DNA of 30,352 bases from Hydnum rufescens UP504 (GCA_014904985.1 MU129142.1:57472-87823); one strand, 5' to 3'; counted from the stretch's first letter, positions 1 to 9,565 are shown. Numbers and translations are program-made. The notes: generated by a model from the sequence alone, not told the origin.

Positions 1-993
1 AATCCCAGCAATCCAGGGCCCTCTCATAATGCATCTGCTTTGAGGGGCCTGTCTTCGAGATTGACAGTCATTATGGCTGAGCACTCCCCGTGTCTTGGGT
101 CCTGTACCATATACGCTTTGTGACACAGTACCTCTCCCACTGCTGCCTCACTGTCCCCCGCCCGAGATCCCCACGCCAACAAACAAACTACCACTGGGCT
201 CGATGGACTGAATTTGGTTGATGCGTCATGGCCTGACTTTAACGGCTGACCCTTGCTCATCTGATGAAAGGGAAAGGTCTATCGAGACTGGAATCCCAAG
301 GTTGCAGAGGGGAAGGCCGTATTGCGGCAGCACAACAGGCAGACCTTTGGGATGCTGTGCAAAGGACCTTACTGTTGCGGGCGCGGGACTGGCTTCAGCT
401 GAGTACGGTCGCATTGTCCCCATGATCCAAGTTGCCCAGAACAAGCATAGGGTATGGCGCACACCCCTGGAGGAGTATCTCCTTGCGGAGTGGACTGAAT
501 GGCACTGGCGTGCACCACCACTCCGTGCATTGAGCTTCCACAACTGAAGACAGTTTGTGGCCTCATCCTCGCGTGTCACTGTGGGACCATCATATACACA
601 GCAGCGTTCAACTCAGTCCCATTCTCCTACTGTGGTTGGTCAGCGTGGTCGTGGTCGTTATGATCGGCCTCGTTCGCATTCTCCTCGCATTTCCGCCTCA
701 TCCACGTTCATCTCCCTGCTTCCGCCGCCATTCACACTCGCTCCATCGTCGTCGCTCCCCTTCCATGATCGTCGTCGCTCCCTTCCCATGATCGTCATCA
801 CCCTCCTTCCCGCAATTGTCACCAGCCTCTTTCCCGTGATCGTCACCCTCCCTCTTCCAGCCATCACCATTCTTGCTCTCCTGGAAGCAATCTTGCTGGC
901 TCTCATGGTGTCCTGTTTCTCAAATGCCAGAGCCTTCTGGCTCTTGCATGCCAGCGTTCGCGGAGTGCTTCTCATGGTCCAACCAAGGTTGTT

Positions 994-1180
994 GATTCAT
1001 TTGAGGTGCCCAAACACCTCCAGGCTGCCCTTCGCCCTCCTGTCATTCCTGGTGATTCATTCGAGGCACTCCAACCGCCTCCAGATTGCCCTTCCACCCC
1101 TCCTGTCGTTCCTAGTGATTCATTCAGGCACCCCAAATGCCTCCTGGTCGCCTTCCGCCCTTTCTACCTTTCCTGGAGGT
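994..1180 (+). repeat. Three tandem copies of a ~60-63 bp coding-type repeat
   Basis: Three head-to-tail copies begin with GATTCATT at 994, 1054 and 1117. Each continues with a CCAAAC..CCTCC..GCCCTTCC..CCTCCTGTC pattern. The period is near 60-63 bp, close to 20-21 codons, and in one frame all copies give DSF-x-x-P-type peptides. This suggests expansion inside a coding region. Confidence 0.7.
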
Positions 1181-1198
1181 GCTATTCCAGAGACCGCT

Positions 1199-1560
1199 GA
1201 TCCAGCTGCCGCCAATCCAGCTGCCACTGATCCAGCTGTGCAATCAGCTGCTGCCAATCCAGCTGTGCTGATCAGCTGTGCAATCCAGCTGTGCCAATCC
1301 AGCTGTTGCGATCCAGCTGTTGCATCCAGCTGCTGCCGATCCAGCTGCTGCTGATCCAGCTGCTGACCGATCCAGCTGCTGCCGATCCAGCTGCTGCCGA
1401 TTCAGCTGCCGCCGATCCAGCCACCACTGAACCAATTGCCACCTGACTTAGCTGTTGTCAATCCAGTTGGCGTTGATCCAGCTGTCATTGATCCAGCTGT
1501 CGTTGATCAAGCTGTTGTCAAGCTGCATTGATCAAGCTGTCGTTGATCCAGTTGTCCCTC
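1199..1560 (+). repeat. 15 bp minisatellite, unit GATCCAGCTGCTGCC
   Basis: About two dozen imperfect copies of a 15 bp unit lie head to tail. In one frame they read DPAA(A/D)-type pentapeptides. Units with 1-4 base gains or losses break the frame repeatedly, and late copies drift to GATCCAGCTGTCGTT. The core CAGCTG is palindromic. The array sits inside the decayed gene. Confidence 0.85.
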
Positions 1561-2310
1561 TGGCCACCTGGTTTCGCATTGAATTATCAGGTGTGACTGA
1601 AGATGTGGACATTCCGTGGCTGTTCGAGCTGTTCCAGGCAACTGGCCTGATAGGAGTTTCAGGGTGCGGAAGAACAAGATGGCAAAAGGTGCTGCTCATA
1701 ACAAGAAGAAGGTTCTTCTTTCTTTCAAATCTGAGCAGAGACGCGATGCTGTGCTCAGCCTTCTTCACAACTCGCCTGAGCACAGGCCGTGGCCCTTCAA
1801 CGAAGCGAACACAGTCCATGTAGACTGCCAGGAAGCGCTGGATTCGTTTCGTTATGTGCTGTGTCCAGAGTATCGTGCAGATGTGCTACTTGCACCAGCA
1901 ATCCCCTGTGGACCTCGCGGAAATGATGGAGAATGCACCTCCATACAGGGACCTTGGAGATTTGCGGTGGTTCCATCCGTTCCCCCTGCCAGTTGCAGCA
2001 ACCAGCATAAAAACATTCCTTCGATACTCTCTGCTGGAATTGAATTGGTACCCTCCTATTGCTGTAGAGGGCTTTACTCTTGGTGCACCACAAATCATGG
2101 ATCGAATTGAATTCACCACAGCATGGCTAGTGCGCACCCTTGATGAGGAATACACGCTATGCGACATCAGTTGGCGCAATTTGTGCGTGCTCATGCTATT
2201 AGTGACAATCGGAGCACTACACCATTCTGGGTGCCACTCTACCGCACAAATGGTCCATATGATGATCTGGTTCGTGTGATTGGCCAAAGCGCAATGCTCG
2301 ATCCCGATGT

Positions 2311-3686
2311 TGTAAGCAGGTTGGTTATTGAACCAATCCAACTACTGTCCACGATGTTGAGCTGGGGATGAAAGAGGGATCACAGATCTAATCCGGATGT
2401 TCAGGTTCGAGTGGGGGAAGGTCTTTTGAACAGGGGAAATTGCAGTGAGCCAACAAAGCCCAAGCAATTAAGTGAGAATGTGTCTTTCAGTCAATACCAC
2501 ACCCTAAGAATCTCTTCTTGAGACCTTAGTCAAAGTGTAGTTAGAATTCGCTTTTTGTAGTGAGAAATCACCCCAGGGACCAGCAGCTGTTCAAGGAGCT
2601 TCAAACTGGAGGGAGGGGGAGAACTAATGAATTTGTGTGCTAGCTGCACCTAATATACAATCCAGACTTCGACTCAATAGAAAGTGAAAAAGTCGGACTT
2701 GAAGGGACACACAGAGAAAAAGAAATCAAGTTAAAATCTTCAAAACTGATGGAGATATTCCAATTTCAAGATAAAAGGGGAGATGACACATTACATGCTA
2801 TTCTTCCTTCAAACCTGGACAAGTTCCCTTAAGGAAAAGTGGAATAGGTCGCCTGAGGGTCTTCTCCATCGGACATAAGAGGGCCGGAAGTAATTCACTA
2901 TTTTTGAATGGTGGAGCAAAGGGGGAGTCATGGGGAGGGAGTTGTCTTGTGAAAGATGGAGTTCGCGTCCGCTCGTTTTGCCCTTGGTACCGTTCGATGC
3001 GCATTTTCAACGGCTTTCAGGGCGTGGTCATTTCGAGTCGATCCGATCAAAACTGACAGAGAAATTCGAAAAATACTCCTTCAGAGTATGAATCATGGAA
3101 AGATATTGTTACAGGGACCGCATTTTTGATCCGTTCGTTTCGTGTTTGGTACCATTCAATAGGTACGATTCGTATCTTTCTGGGCGTGGTCGTTTCGAGT
3201 CGATCCGATCAAAAATGACGGAGAAATTCGAAAAATACTCCTTCAGAGTAGTGCAGCCCCTATCTGGATCATGTGATGGATCCGCAAGTCCAGAATTGGA
3301 ACTAGGCCGGTCCACGTCGTTACATAATCACAATTCATCGCCCTTAAGGCAATAGGATGGCTTGGAAAAGCAGGCAAGTCATCCAGACTTGAGAAAGATG
3401 GCAAGTTGAATTGCCTTGTCCAAAGAAAATGGACTTGAAGTAGGGCATAAACTGCCCTTTTTGATGAGGACTGTTGAAGTCCGACGGATAGTCAATAATT
3501 GACTGGTAGACATGGTAAAGGAATGAGGCGATATTATGGGTTGGAAAGGGGTAGGAATCCAATTGATTTCTTGAATAAACGAATGGCGATAAAATTAAAT
3601 GAGCGCGGTGACATATAATTGATTCGTTCGTAGGGAAATGGCCTTGGATGAGGATTTCTATGGTGTAGGGATTTATCCCTCCAACA
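2311..3686 (-). mobile_element. Solo LTR-like element, copy A (1.38 kb, TGTTGG..TTACA)
   Basis: On the minus strand this starts TGTTGGAGGGATAAATCCC (3686 downward) and ends CTGCTTACA (2311). It is flanked by ATGT (2307-2310) and ACGT (3687-3690), a 4 bp target duplication differing by one CpG transition. It matches 15382-16762 in opposite orientation along its length, with shared blocks near both ends, around GAATTGTGATTATGTAAC, and at the internal 162 bp repeat. TG..CA ends, no coding content and a short target duplication fit a solo LTR. The parent family is unknown. It interrupts the plus-strand gene fragment on both sides. Confidence 0.75.
3018..3251 (-). repeat. 162 bp tandem duplication inside solo LTR copy A
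   Basis: Two blocks of about 70 bp with the same core (GGCGTGGTC, then TCGAGTCGATCCGATCAAAA, then a TCGAAAAATACTCCTTCAGAG-like end) are offset by 162 bp, with GATC at 3045 and 3207. A weaker third copy lies near 2740-2765. The other copy of the element has the same architecture and the same 162 bp offset. Confidence 0.7.
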
Positions 3687-3690
3687 ACGT

Positions 3691-3798
3691 GCAGTATTCC
3701 CGCCCTTCCCGCCCCGCCATATGGAATTGTTTGGGTACCTTGAGTCTGGACTATGGTACATCGATTGGGACCATTCTTCCCCTGCCCCATTTCTTTTT
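3691..3798 (+). pseudogene. Downstream remnant of the gene split by solo LTR copy A
   Basis: Taking out the element and one copy of the 4 bp duplication leaves an open reading frame of about 35 codons that runs on from 2310 and ends at a TGA in the T-rich stretch near 3797-3801. This is weak support for one pre-insertion gene. The composition is unremarkable and I see no domain. Confidence 0.35.
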
Positions 3799-4490
3799 TT
3801 GAGGACGGACGAGGCTATATTCAGTGGGGCGAGATGATAGCTTTGCCTCTTTACCTCTTTGCCTCTCCGCCTCCCCACCTCTTTATCCTCTTTTTTTTTT
3901 TAAATTTTCTCTTCATATATGTGTATGTACAGATGTTCGACTAATAGAATTATAATTGCATACCTTATAAGTTACTGTCGTAAGTGGGCCCGGCAAGTTC
4001 CAGAAGGTTTCTCAGCGAACCACCACCTCGTGACCTTGTCTCACTCGGTCTTGAGAGGCACCTGATTTTTCTTGTGCCCCTCGGATAGAGTGATAAGGCT
4101 TGGCTTCACTTTTTCAACAATCCTCACAACTCAACGAGTTACTGCTTGCACCACCCACTCACACTGCATCTTGGGAGGTTCCTGGTTTCCTTGGACCTCT
4201 CGGATTGTGCGATTGGGAGCAAAGGTCATTCAGGAAGCATCAACTGCCTTCGTTTTCTTCTTGTGTCTCAACCCTCACTTCTGCATATCGACACTTTCAC
4301 CCTATATACACCTCCTGTTCTTCCTCATCCCTACGCCTCTCGATTCCCTCATCATCACCATCTTTGTACTTCATCATACACTCATCATCGATTCGACCCT
4401 TCGTGGAGGCCGTTCAACTGCGATATTTCTACTTGGAACATTTCTGAAATACTTAGACGTTGCAGTTGGAAAAATAGCACCCTTGGATCC
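3799..4490. other. Gene-free stretch with pyrimidine-rich tracts
   Basis: I see no convincing gene. The stretch at 3835-3910 is CT-rich and ends in a T10-11 run. From 4230 to 4400 there are many TC/CA-rich pieces (TCATCATC, CTTCATCATAC) of the type found upstream of basidiomycete genes, so this may be the promoter and 5' leader of the gene that starts near 4491. TATATACA occurs at about 4303-4310. Confidence 0.4.
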
Positions 4491-5995
4491 AATGGCGAAT
4501 AAATCTGTCCGGCCTCATTGAAGGCAAACCTAAAGACATATCAAGGATGTCTTGTCAGACGGAACTCTACCAACGGGGCCTCAGATGAGGAAGCTCCGAA
4601 AACGAAGGTGTTGAAGCTGCCAACCCGTGCTACCAAACGCAAGGTTATTGACAGCTCATCTGAGGAGCCAACGTCCTCAGATGCAGATAGAGCTCTGAAG
4701 ACTGTAAGTGCTTTCAGACTTTTGGTCTTCTACAGTCCAGTTCTCATGCTCTGCATTAGAGAACTCATAAAGAAGTGGAGCCACCACCTCGTCGTACTAT
4801 CAAACACTTTGCTGTCATGGGCGCATCTCGGAATGAGACATATGAGGCACTGAACGTGGTACGTCTTTTCTATTCTACACCTACAACCTCGGACTTATAC
4901 TGTCCATCGCAGATTGAGAATGCTCCCAAAAAACCGAAGTTGCTAAGACGCCCCGCCGCCGAACGCTTGGCTATTTCGAAGTCTTCCGATGGGCACACCA
5001 GCTCAAATGACAAGGAGTTGCCCAAGGTACGGATTTTTCAGGTTCTAATTTATCATCTTTGTCTCATGAGTTACCTATAGTCTGGCAAGTCTGGACCTCC
5101 GGGTGGCAAGCAAGCGAAATCGAACTATCGCATCGTTGGTCCGAAATCCTCTGCTATACACAGCCTTCGTCCCTATGTCAGGATCCCACCCAGGCGGATT
5201 GAGCCCCCTAAAGCCCTCTCGCCCCAACATCATCTTTCATCTCCCCGTTATCTTTCACCTCCCAATATTGCCGGACCAGAACTCATCAATCTTGAGATCC
5301 GCCCTCATTCGCCAGTATCGGACACACCCAGCACTCTGCTAGAAGAGGCTCGAAGGATCTCTGATCCTCGCAAGATCCTTGATGACGCCCAAGAGTTAGC
5401 GCACCGCCTACACCCTAGTATTCGTGTGGCACGTCCTGGTGACTTCCTTAATGTCTGGGATGCCGACGCCCTCGATAATATTTTACTGGCCTTACCCGAT
5501 GAAGGGGCAGATCCCCTGGATGATTATGAATACGTTGACCGTACTCTGAACCGTGTCTTCCAAGCGGTGTCCGTATCCCGCCTTGTGGAGGAGATGAGAC
5601 GAGGTCCTTGTGGTGCTCTTGGCATCATCAAAGGGCTGGCATTCTTCGCCGACAAGCGGGGTCTCAACTTAGAGCAGTTCGAGATCAAGATCTTGAAGCT
5701 GCTGAAGGCGCTTCGCAGATGCCCGCTCGTTCCATCTGGGCCATCTCCAACGCATACCTTGGACTTGGCACGGCCAGCAGCTCCAACAGCATTGGTGCCC
5801 AAGGTTCCAAGGGTTGGAATGATTTCTGCCAGCCAAATGCAGCGCCGCGGCGAAACGAGCATCAACGGCCCTCAGTCTGACTCTGACGATGGCAGCAGCA
5901 GCGACATTGATGACGATGCGGATTGTAATTGGGAGGACGATGAGACCGATGCAAACTGTGCAGATGCACCTAAACCGCCTGCGAGAGCCGTATAA
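4491..5995 (+). CDS. Uncharacterised multi-exon protein with disordered basic N-terminus
   Basis: Four exon pieces join in frame through three short introns: 4704-4759 (56 nt, GTAAGT..TTAG), 4859-4912 (54 nt, GTACGT..GCAG) and 5037-5080 (44 nt, GTACGG..ATAG). The last exon runs 5081-5995 and ends in TAA. The N-terminal half is Lys/Arg/Ser/Pro-rich and probably disordered (KLPTRATKRKVIDSSSEE). The C-terminal part has a predicted helical region starting ARPGDFLNVWDADALDNILL and ends in an Asp/Glu/Ser-rich acidic tail. The start is unresolved. ATG 4491 has good context but meets a stop after nine codons, and the frame used by exon 1 is open only from 4503 without an ATG, so an upstream intron or a one-base error is likely. 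The family is unknown. It may be fused by a frameshift to the gene that follows. Confidence 0.6.
4704..4759 (+). other. Intron 1 of the 4491-5995 gene
   Basis: Starts GTAAGTG and ends GCATTAG, 56 nt, typical of basidiomycetes. Removing it keeps the reading frame in phase 0. Confidence 0.8.
4859..4912 (+). other. Intron 2 of the 4491-5995 gene
   Basis: Starts GTACGT and ends CATCGCAG, 54 nt. Its removal joins two open exons in frame. Confidence 0.8.
5037..5080 (+). other. Intron 3 of the 4491-5995 gene
   Basis: Starts GTACGG, contains TTCTAATTT as a possible branch site and ends CCTATAG, 44 nt. Its removal keeps the frame. Confidence 0.75.
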
Positions 5996-7727
5996 TGGGG
6001 GTCCAATTCCTAACGACCTTCATGACTCTGTGGCAACACTTTGCAAGGCCTTTAATGATGCTCTGCAGGCGTTGGCAGACAAGTCCAATCGTCCACTTCA
6101 CCAACTCCAACGTTTGGCAAATCTCAGCACGGTTATACCCCTTAGGCGATCACCCAATCCGTTCAATGGGTATGCTAGGAAACGAAAAATGGACGGACTT
6201 CCTAAACGTAAGACCTCAAAGTTTTTGGTGTATAACTAATGTACTAATTCACTACTCTCCATTGGTCTCGTAGTCTCCCAAGCCGAGCTCACGGATGCAT
6301 ATATCAAAGAAAAGGAATCATTCAATGGCGACTCTCAGGCCCTCGAAAATTGGCTTGATGAACTCCGTACTGTCGCTCAATCCTCAAGGGTGGAGAATGA
6401 TGTCAAACTCACGAGCGGCACTAAGGTGGCCAAGTTCATGAGTCGGCAAAAGAAGTACTTCAAGGGCGAGATGGGACACATGTCTAAGTTCGATATTCAC
6501 ACCATCATGATTATGGTGTGTGGACGTCCCAATGCACATGCAGCACATGCCCAGAATGCCATCATCTGCAGCTCCCCCGAGATTGAGAGCTTGATCGAGG
6601 GCGGCTTCAATCTTCAAAAATCACTCGATGAGCTTTTCGTGAAGGTGTTGCATCGGAGGCTCGATCGAAGCAGTCTTGCAAAGTGGCATCAAGAGGCAGA
6701 GAAAAAAGAGCGCGATAACGAACTCAAGCGACGTGACTCAGCATACTCCGCGGCTTCGAAATACATCAAGAACTTGTTCACTTCCAACAGCTACACCTGG
6801 TTTCCATCCATCGTACCTTGGGTACGGTTTCTCAGCCTCCTTGTTCAATACCGTATCCGAATCATTGGATGGCCTCTTGAAACTGAATGCCCTGCCCCAC
6901 ATCCTGCGACGTACGAACAAGCAATGGGATGCATCCCAGTGGAGGTTTCTTGTGACTCAGTTCCACAAGGGAAACGATTGCCCGATCAAGGTGGAGGCAT
7001 GGGGTGCGCATGAGAAAGATGGCGATGACGACGTTGTGTTGATCATTGATCGGAACAATGATACCGTCTACTGTGTGCGAGACGCGGGTAGTGCAGTCGA
7101 CTCTATGGGAGAATCCAGAGCAGCAACAGAGCAGCCCGGTGTATTGCCTGTGCCGTGTGGCAGGTCAAAGCGTCGCAATGTATCTTCAAAGCCCTCGAAG
7201 GGAAAGGGAAAGGCTCGTGCTATATCGGTACCTACAAATGATGAGTCTAGTGACTCTGAGGCCAATGCAGAAGCCATGCCCATCCTTCGCCCTGGAAACT
7301 TCAACTCCAATCCTGCGAGTACAAGTGGATGTGCCACGTCTTCGTCATATCCCGATTTTCGCACTGCACCTAATACCAATATTGGTGCTGGACCCTTGAG
7401 TTCATCCGCCATTGTCCACCCGAATACAGGAAGTACAAGTTGGCATGCTGCCCCTCTACACTCCAATTTTGCCACAGGATCGAATGGCAATATTCATGCT
7501 TCAAGTTCCTCGCCTTCAACCCTCATGATTTCTTTGTATCTGATTCAGACGTCGCAGCAATGGGTTCACATTTGGACAATGGCACTCTGCAGTCCAACAT
7601 TGAATGTTCCCCTCTGGCATCAACAATTTTGATACTTCGGCTATGGGCCTTGGGGACATGTACGACCCAAATGGATTCCAATCAGGAAGTGCCTGGGACT
7701 CATATCTTCAATAATTCTCTACAATAA
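5889..7727 (+). pseudogene. Uncharacterised gene of a basidiomycete-type family, with frame breaks
   Basis: The first exon (to 6207) has a helical stretch with PNDLHDSVATLCKAFNDA and the motif RRSPNPFNGYARKRKMDGLP. An intron at 6208-6273 (66 nt, GTAAGA..TCGTAG, with TACTAATT as branch site) joins it in frame to an exon carrying FMSRQKKYFKGEMGHMSKF and MIMVCGRPNAHAAHAQNA. The arrangement of an NP(F/Y)N-type motif followed by a globular block resembles a large set of unnamed Agaricomycete proteins, often near transposons; that is memory, not proof. Near 6790-6930 the best frame switches by one (open on to 7632), and the Ser/Asn-rich tail switches again near 7530 and 7610. Either short introns were missed or the gene is broken. 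The start overlaps the acidic tail of the previous gene in another frame, so the two may once have been one gene. Confidence 0.5.
6208..6273 (+). other. Intron in the 5889-7727 gene
   Basis: GTAAGACC..TCTCGTAG, 66 nt, with TACTAATT about 25 nt before the acceptor. Its length is a multiple of three and both flanking exons stay open. Confidence 0.75.
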
Positions 7728-7932
7728 TTACTCCCATTCAACAATCCCTTCCTTTTGTCATTCCAAACCCTAGTACTTCCAATTTTATTAATCCACATAT
7801 AATATAACCTTGTAATTAGGTCCTACCCATGCAATCAATATTGATTGAAGGTACCTTTTTGGACTGGTCTTGAACAAGGCCTTGAATCTCTTGGTCTCAT
7901 ACATGGGCTGATACCCGAAGGCAAGTTCAGAG
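7728..7932. other. Gene-free AT-rich spacer
   Basis: AT-rich 3' flank of the preceding gene, with AATATAACC and the palindromic patch CAATCAATATTGATTG at 7831-7846. I see no promoter or RNA gene. Confidence 0.4.
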
Positions 7933-7998
7933 CAAGGGGCCCCATGGGGCCCCTTGTCTCATGCCATGAAATCACCCAGTGGGCCCCAGGGGCCCCCA
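7933..7998. repeat. Left GGGGCCCC palindrome cluster
   Basis: A perfect 24 bp palindrome (7933-7956, core GGGGCCCCATGGGGCCCC) is followed at about 7980-7998 by GGGCCCCAGGGGCCCCC. The same kind of pair occurs at 9625-9697 on the other side of the hairpin array, roughly as an inverted copy. The two clusters could be terminal inverted repeats of a foldback-type element of about 1.76 kb. No target duplication was found. Confidence 0.6.
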
Positions 7999-8234
7999 CC
8001 TAAAAACCCACTCTTAGATTGAATAAAAGCAAGGCAAAAGGGCCTAACTAGATATACAATTATGGCTGACTGGTTTGTGCCAGGCAACAATGCAAGAAGG
8101 AAGACTGCAACAACACGATGAACACAATGAACATGATGAATGTGACAAATGCAATGACGACAGATGACAATGCGCCCAGTGAATGGCCCCACGAACCCCA
8201 CACCCGCTACAGCAGGTGTGTGGTTCTCTATAAG

Positions 8235-8314
8235 ATGAGTCCCCCCCTCCAATATGTCCAGCTGCTCCTTTTGCACTGGTTTTAATTTCTCACTAATGTA
8301 AAGATTTTTTCTAG
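8235..8314 (+). other. Intron-like module 1 (degenerate)
   Basis: ATGAGTCCCCCCC stands where module 3 has GTGAGT; it ends CTCACTAATG..TTTTTTCTAG. Only the right half of hairpin II survives (AGCTGCTCCTTTTGCA). Hairpin I (8199-8220, 6 bp stem) lies just upstream. Confidence 0.55.
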
Positions 8315-8581
8315 ATTATCCCCTGCCCTACAACCAACGAAATGAAGAACCACCCAACAAGAACGAGCAGAACGGACCCCTGCCAAACAAGGACCCACCA
8401 AATGAACCCCAAACCCCCCGAAACGACAGCCCATGACACAAATGTGCACCAAAAGCCACATGCCAAACAAAACCCCCGCGAGTGAAGGACCACCCCACCA
8501 GCAAAGACACAAAGCGACGTGAAGCCAACAAGTGGCCCCAGGAACCACACACCTGCTGTGGTGGGTGTGTGGTACCACAAG

Positions 8582-8683
8582 ATAAGTTTTTTTATTTTTT
8601 ATTTTTTTTGTGGTGCAAGAAGAGCAGCATAAGCTGCTCTTCTTGCAATCTTTAATGTTTAACTAACATGTTTATTCTTCTAG
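8582..8683 (+). other. Intron-like module 2
   Basis: 102 nt, ATAAGT in donor position, hairpin II at 8615-8646 (14 bp perfect stem, loop ATAA), AACTAACATG branch-like site, ending TTATTCTTCTAG. Hairpin I is at 8544-8573: 10 bp stem, 10 nt loop. Confidence 0.65.
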
Positions 8684-8939
8684 CTTTTAGACTTGCACCC
8701 ACACGAACCCCCAACCCAAACCCACTGAGTGAAACCCCACAACTGCGACCCCACCGAATGAAGACCCAGTGAGCAAAACCCCGCCCAAAGACACACCAAA
8801 ACGACCCACCCCCCCTTCCCATACAACACAACAAAGAAAACCGCGAAAATGTGACCAGCACGACCATGACAGATGACAACACGCACAGCGAACAGCAGCA
8901 CGAACCACACCCGCTACAGCAGGTGTGGTTCTATATAAG

Positions 8940-9041
8940 GTGAGTCCCCCCCAATATATACAGCGGCACAAAAAGAGCAGCATAAGCTGCTCTTTTTGCA
9001 CTGCCTTTACTTCTTTACTAACTGACGTTTTTTTCTATTAG
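8940..9041 (+). other. Intron-like module 3 with consensus splice signals
   Basis: 102 nt, AAG|GTGAGT donor, TTTACTAACTG branch-like site, T7-rich tract and CTATTAG acceptor. Hairpin II is at 8969-8998 (13 bp, loop ATAA). Hairpin I is at 8902-8931: 10 bp stem, 10 nt loop. This is the copy that most resembles a working intron. Confidence 0.7.
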
Positions 9042-9168
9042 GTCTTCACCTTTCACGCAAGCGAATACCAATGTGAGAACCCCCACAACCCCACATCTCG
9101 AAACCTGGCCAACCATACATGGGGAATATAAAGTACCACACCTGCCACTGCGGGTGTGGTACTACAAG

Positions 9169-9266
9169 GTGAGCTTTTTTTATTAATCCTGCAGTGCAAG
9201 AAGAGCAGCATAAGCTGCTCTTCTTGCGAAGCTTTATTTTCTAACATATTGTTTTTTTTTCCCTAG
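9169..9266 (+). other. Intron-like module 4 with consensus splice signals
   Basis: 98 nt, AAG|GTGAGC donor, hairpin II at 9196-9227 (14 bp, loop ATAA), TTCTAACAT branch-like site, T-run and CCCTAG acceptor. Hairpin I is at 9132-9163: 11 bp stem, 10 nt loop. Confidence 0.7.
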
Positions 9267-9372
9267 ATCTTGGACTCGAATCCGCATGAACCCCCGACCC
9301 CAAACCTGCCAAACAAACACCCAGCGAATGAAGATCTGGTGAGCCAAACCCCACAACCCACCCCACGACCCT

Positions 9373-9437
9373 GAACCCACCAAGCTGAACCCCACAACCC
9401 CAAACCCACCGAGCTGAACCCCACAACCCCAAACCCA
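9373..9437 (+). repeat. 29 bp minisatellite, A/C-rich
   Basis: About 2.3 copies of a unit containing AGCTGAACCCCACAACCCC, seen at 9383 and 9412, within the last spacer of the hairpin array. Confidence 0.75.
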
Positions 9438-9468
9438 GGGAACCAAGCCAAACCCCCCCCACATGAAG

Positions 9469-9530
9469 GTGAGGTTTTTTCTTTGGCTGTGATCACGCAA
9501 GAAGAGCAGCCTCTGGCTGTTCTTCTTGGG
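9469..9530 (+). other. Module 5, truncated
   Basis: Donor-like AAG|GTGAGG and a hairpin at 9498-9528 whose stem includes one G-U type pair (CAAGAAGAGCAGC against GCTGTTCTTCTTG). There is no branch site or acceptor and no upstream hairpin I, so the copy is incomplete. Confidence 0.5.
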
Positions 9531-9565
9531 CACATGGGTGAGCCCCACTGGGCGAGCCTATCATT

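Larger units (their letters stand above)
218..2310 (+). pseudogene. Decayed uncharacterised gene with Ser/Arg-rich and minisatellite sections
   Basis: I do not recognise the family. Coding-like sequence runs from about 218, changes frame several times and is cut at 2310 by a solo LTR; about 108 nt resume at 3691-3798. Open stretches are 218-547, 557-1354, 1455-1823, 1616-2110, 1854-2279 and 2159-2310. The first two share a frame across one TGA at 545-547. Around 557-900 the readings are rich in Arg, Ser, His and Pro, then come a 63 bp tandem repeat and a 15 bp minisatellite. The part after 1560 has ordinary globular composition (stretches such as WFRIELSGVTEDVDIPWLF), but its frame switches near 1670, 1880 and 2170. 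No start codon or promoter can be fixed. I infer a pseudogene or a badly decayed element gene. Confidence 0.45.
8196..9530 (+). repeat. Tandem array of five hairpin/intron-like modules
   Basis: Five modules repeat with starts near 8235, 8582, 8940, 9169 and 9469. The full layout is a CACACC hairpin with a 10 nt loop, then a donor-like (G/A)TRAG(T/C), a second hairpin of 13-14 bp with loop ATAA, a CTAA(C/T) branch-like site, a T-rich tract and TAG. Modules are separated by 127-267 nt of A/C-rich sequence (AACCCCACAACCC). Hairpin I is present in modules 1-4; hairpin II is only a half-arm in module 1; module 5 lacks hairpin I and the acceptor. The spacers contain stops in all frames I followed, so a protein-coding host is not proven. 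Between copies, stem changes are often matched by the partner base. I know of no family with this layout. Confidence 0.8.

Noticed and set aside
1886..2341. 151-codon minus-strand ORF, possible extension of LTR homology beyond 2311
   Set aside because: It crosses the solo LTR edge and mirrors plus-strand coding frames. Similarity past 2311 is no better than chance, and the flanking 4 bp duplication fixes the edge.
3344..3790. 148-codon minus-strand ORF
   Set aside because: It runs across the edge of solo LTR copy A (3686), and the matching part of copy B is not open in the same way.
4010..4230. Possible ~130 bp tandem duplication around the CACCACC..CTCGGAT blocks
   Set aside because: Shared words are short and the spacing is irregular; alignment by eye is not convincing.
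9260..9310. tRNA B-box-like GGATTCGAGTCC on the minus strand
   Set aside because: No A box at a suitable distance and no cloverleaf; other modules do not conserve it. Not enough for a tRNA or SINE.
8282..9548. Several overlapping Gly/Trp/Val-rich minus-strand ORFs
   Set aside because: They are the reverse reading of A/C-rich spacers and hairpins of the array. Their sequence follows the repeat and has no start, intron or domain support.
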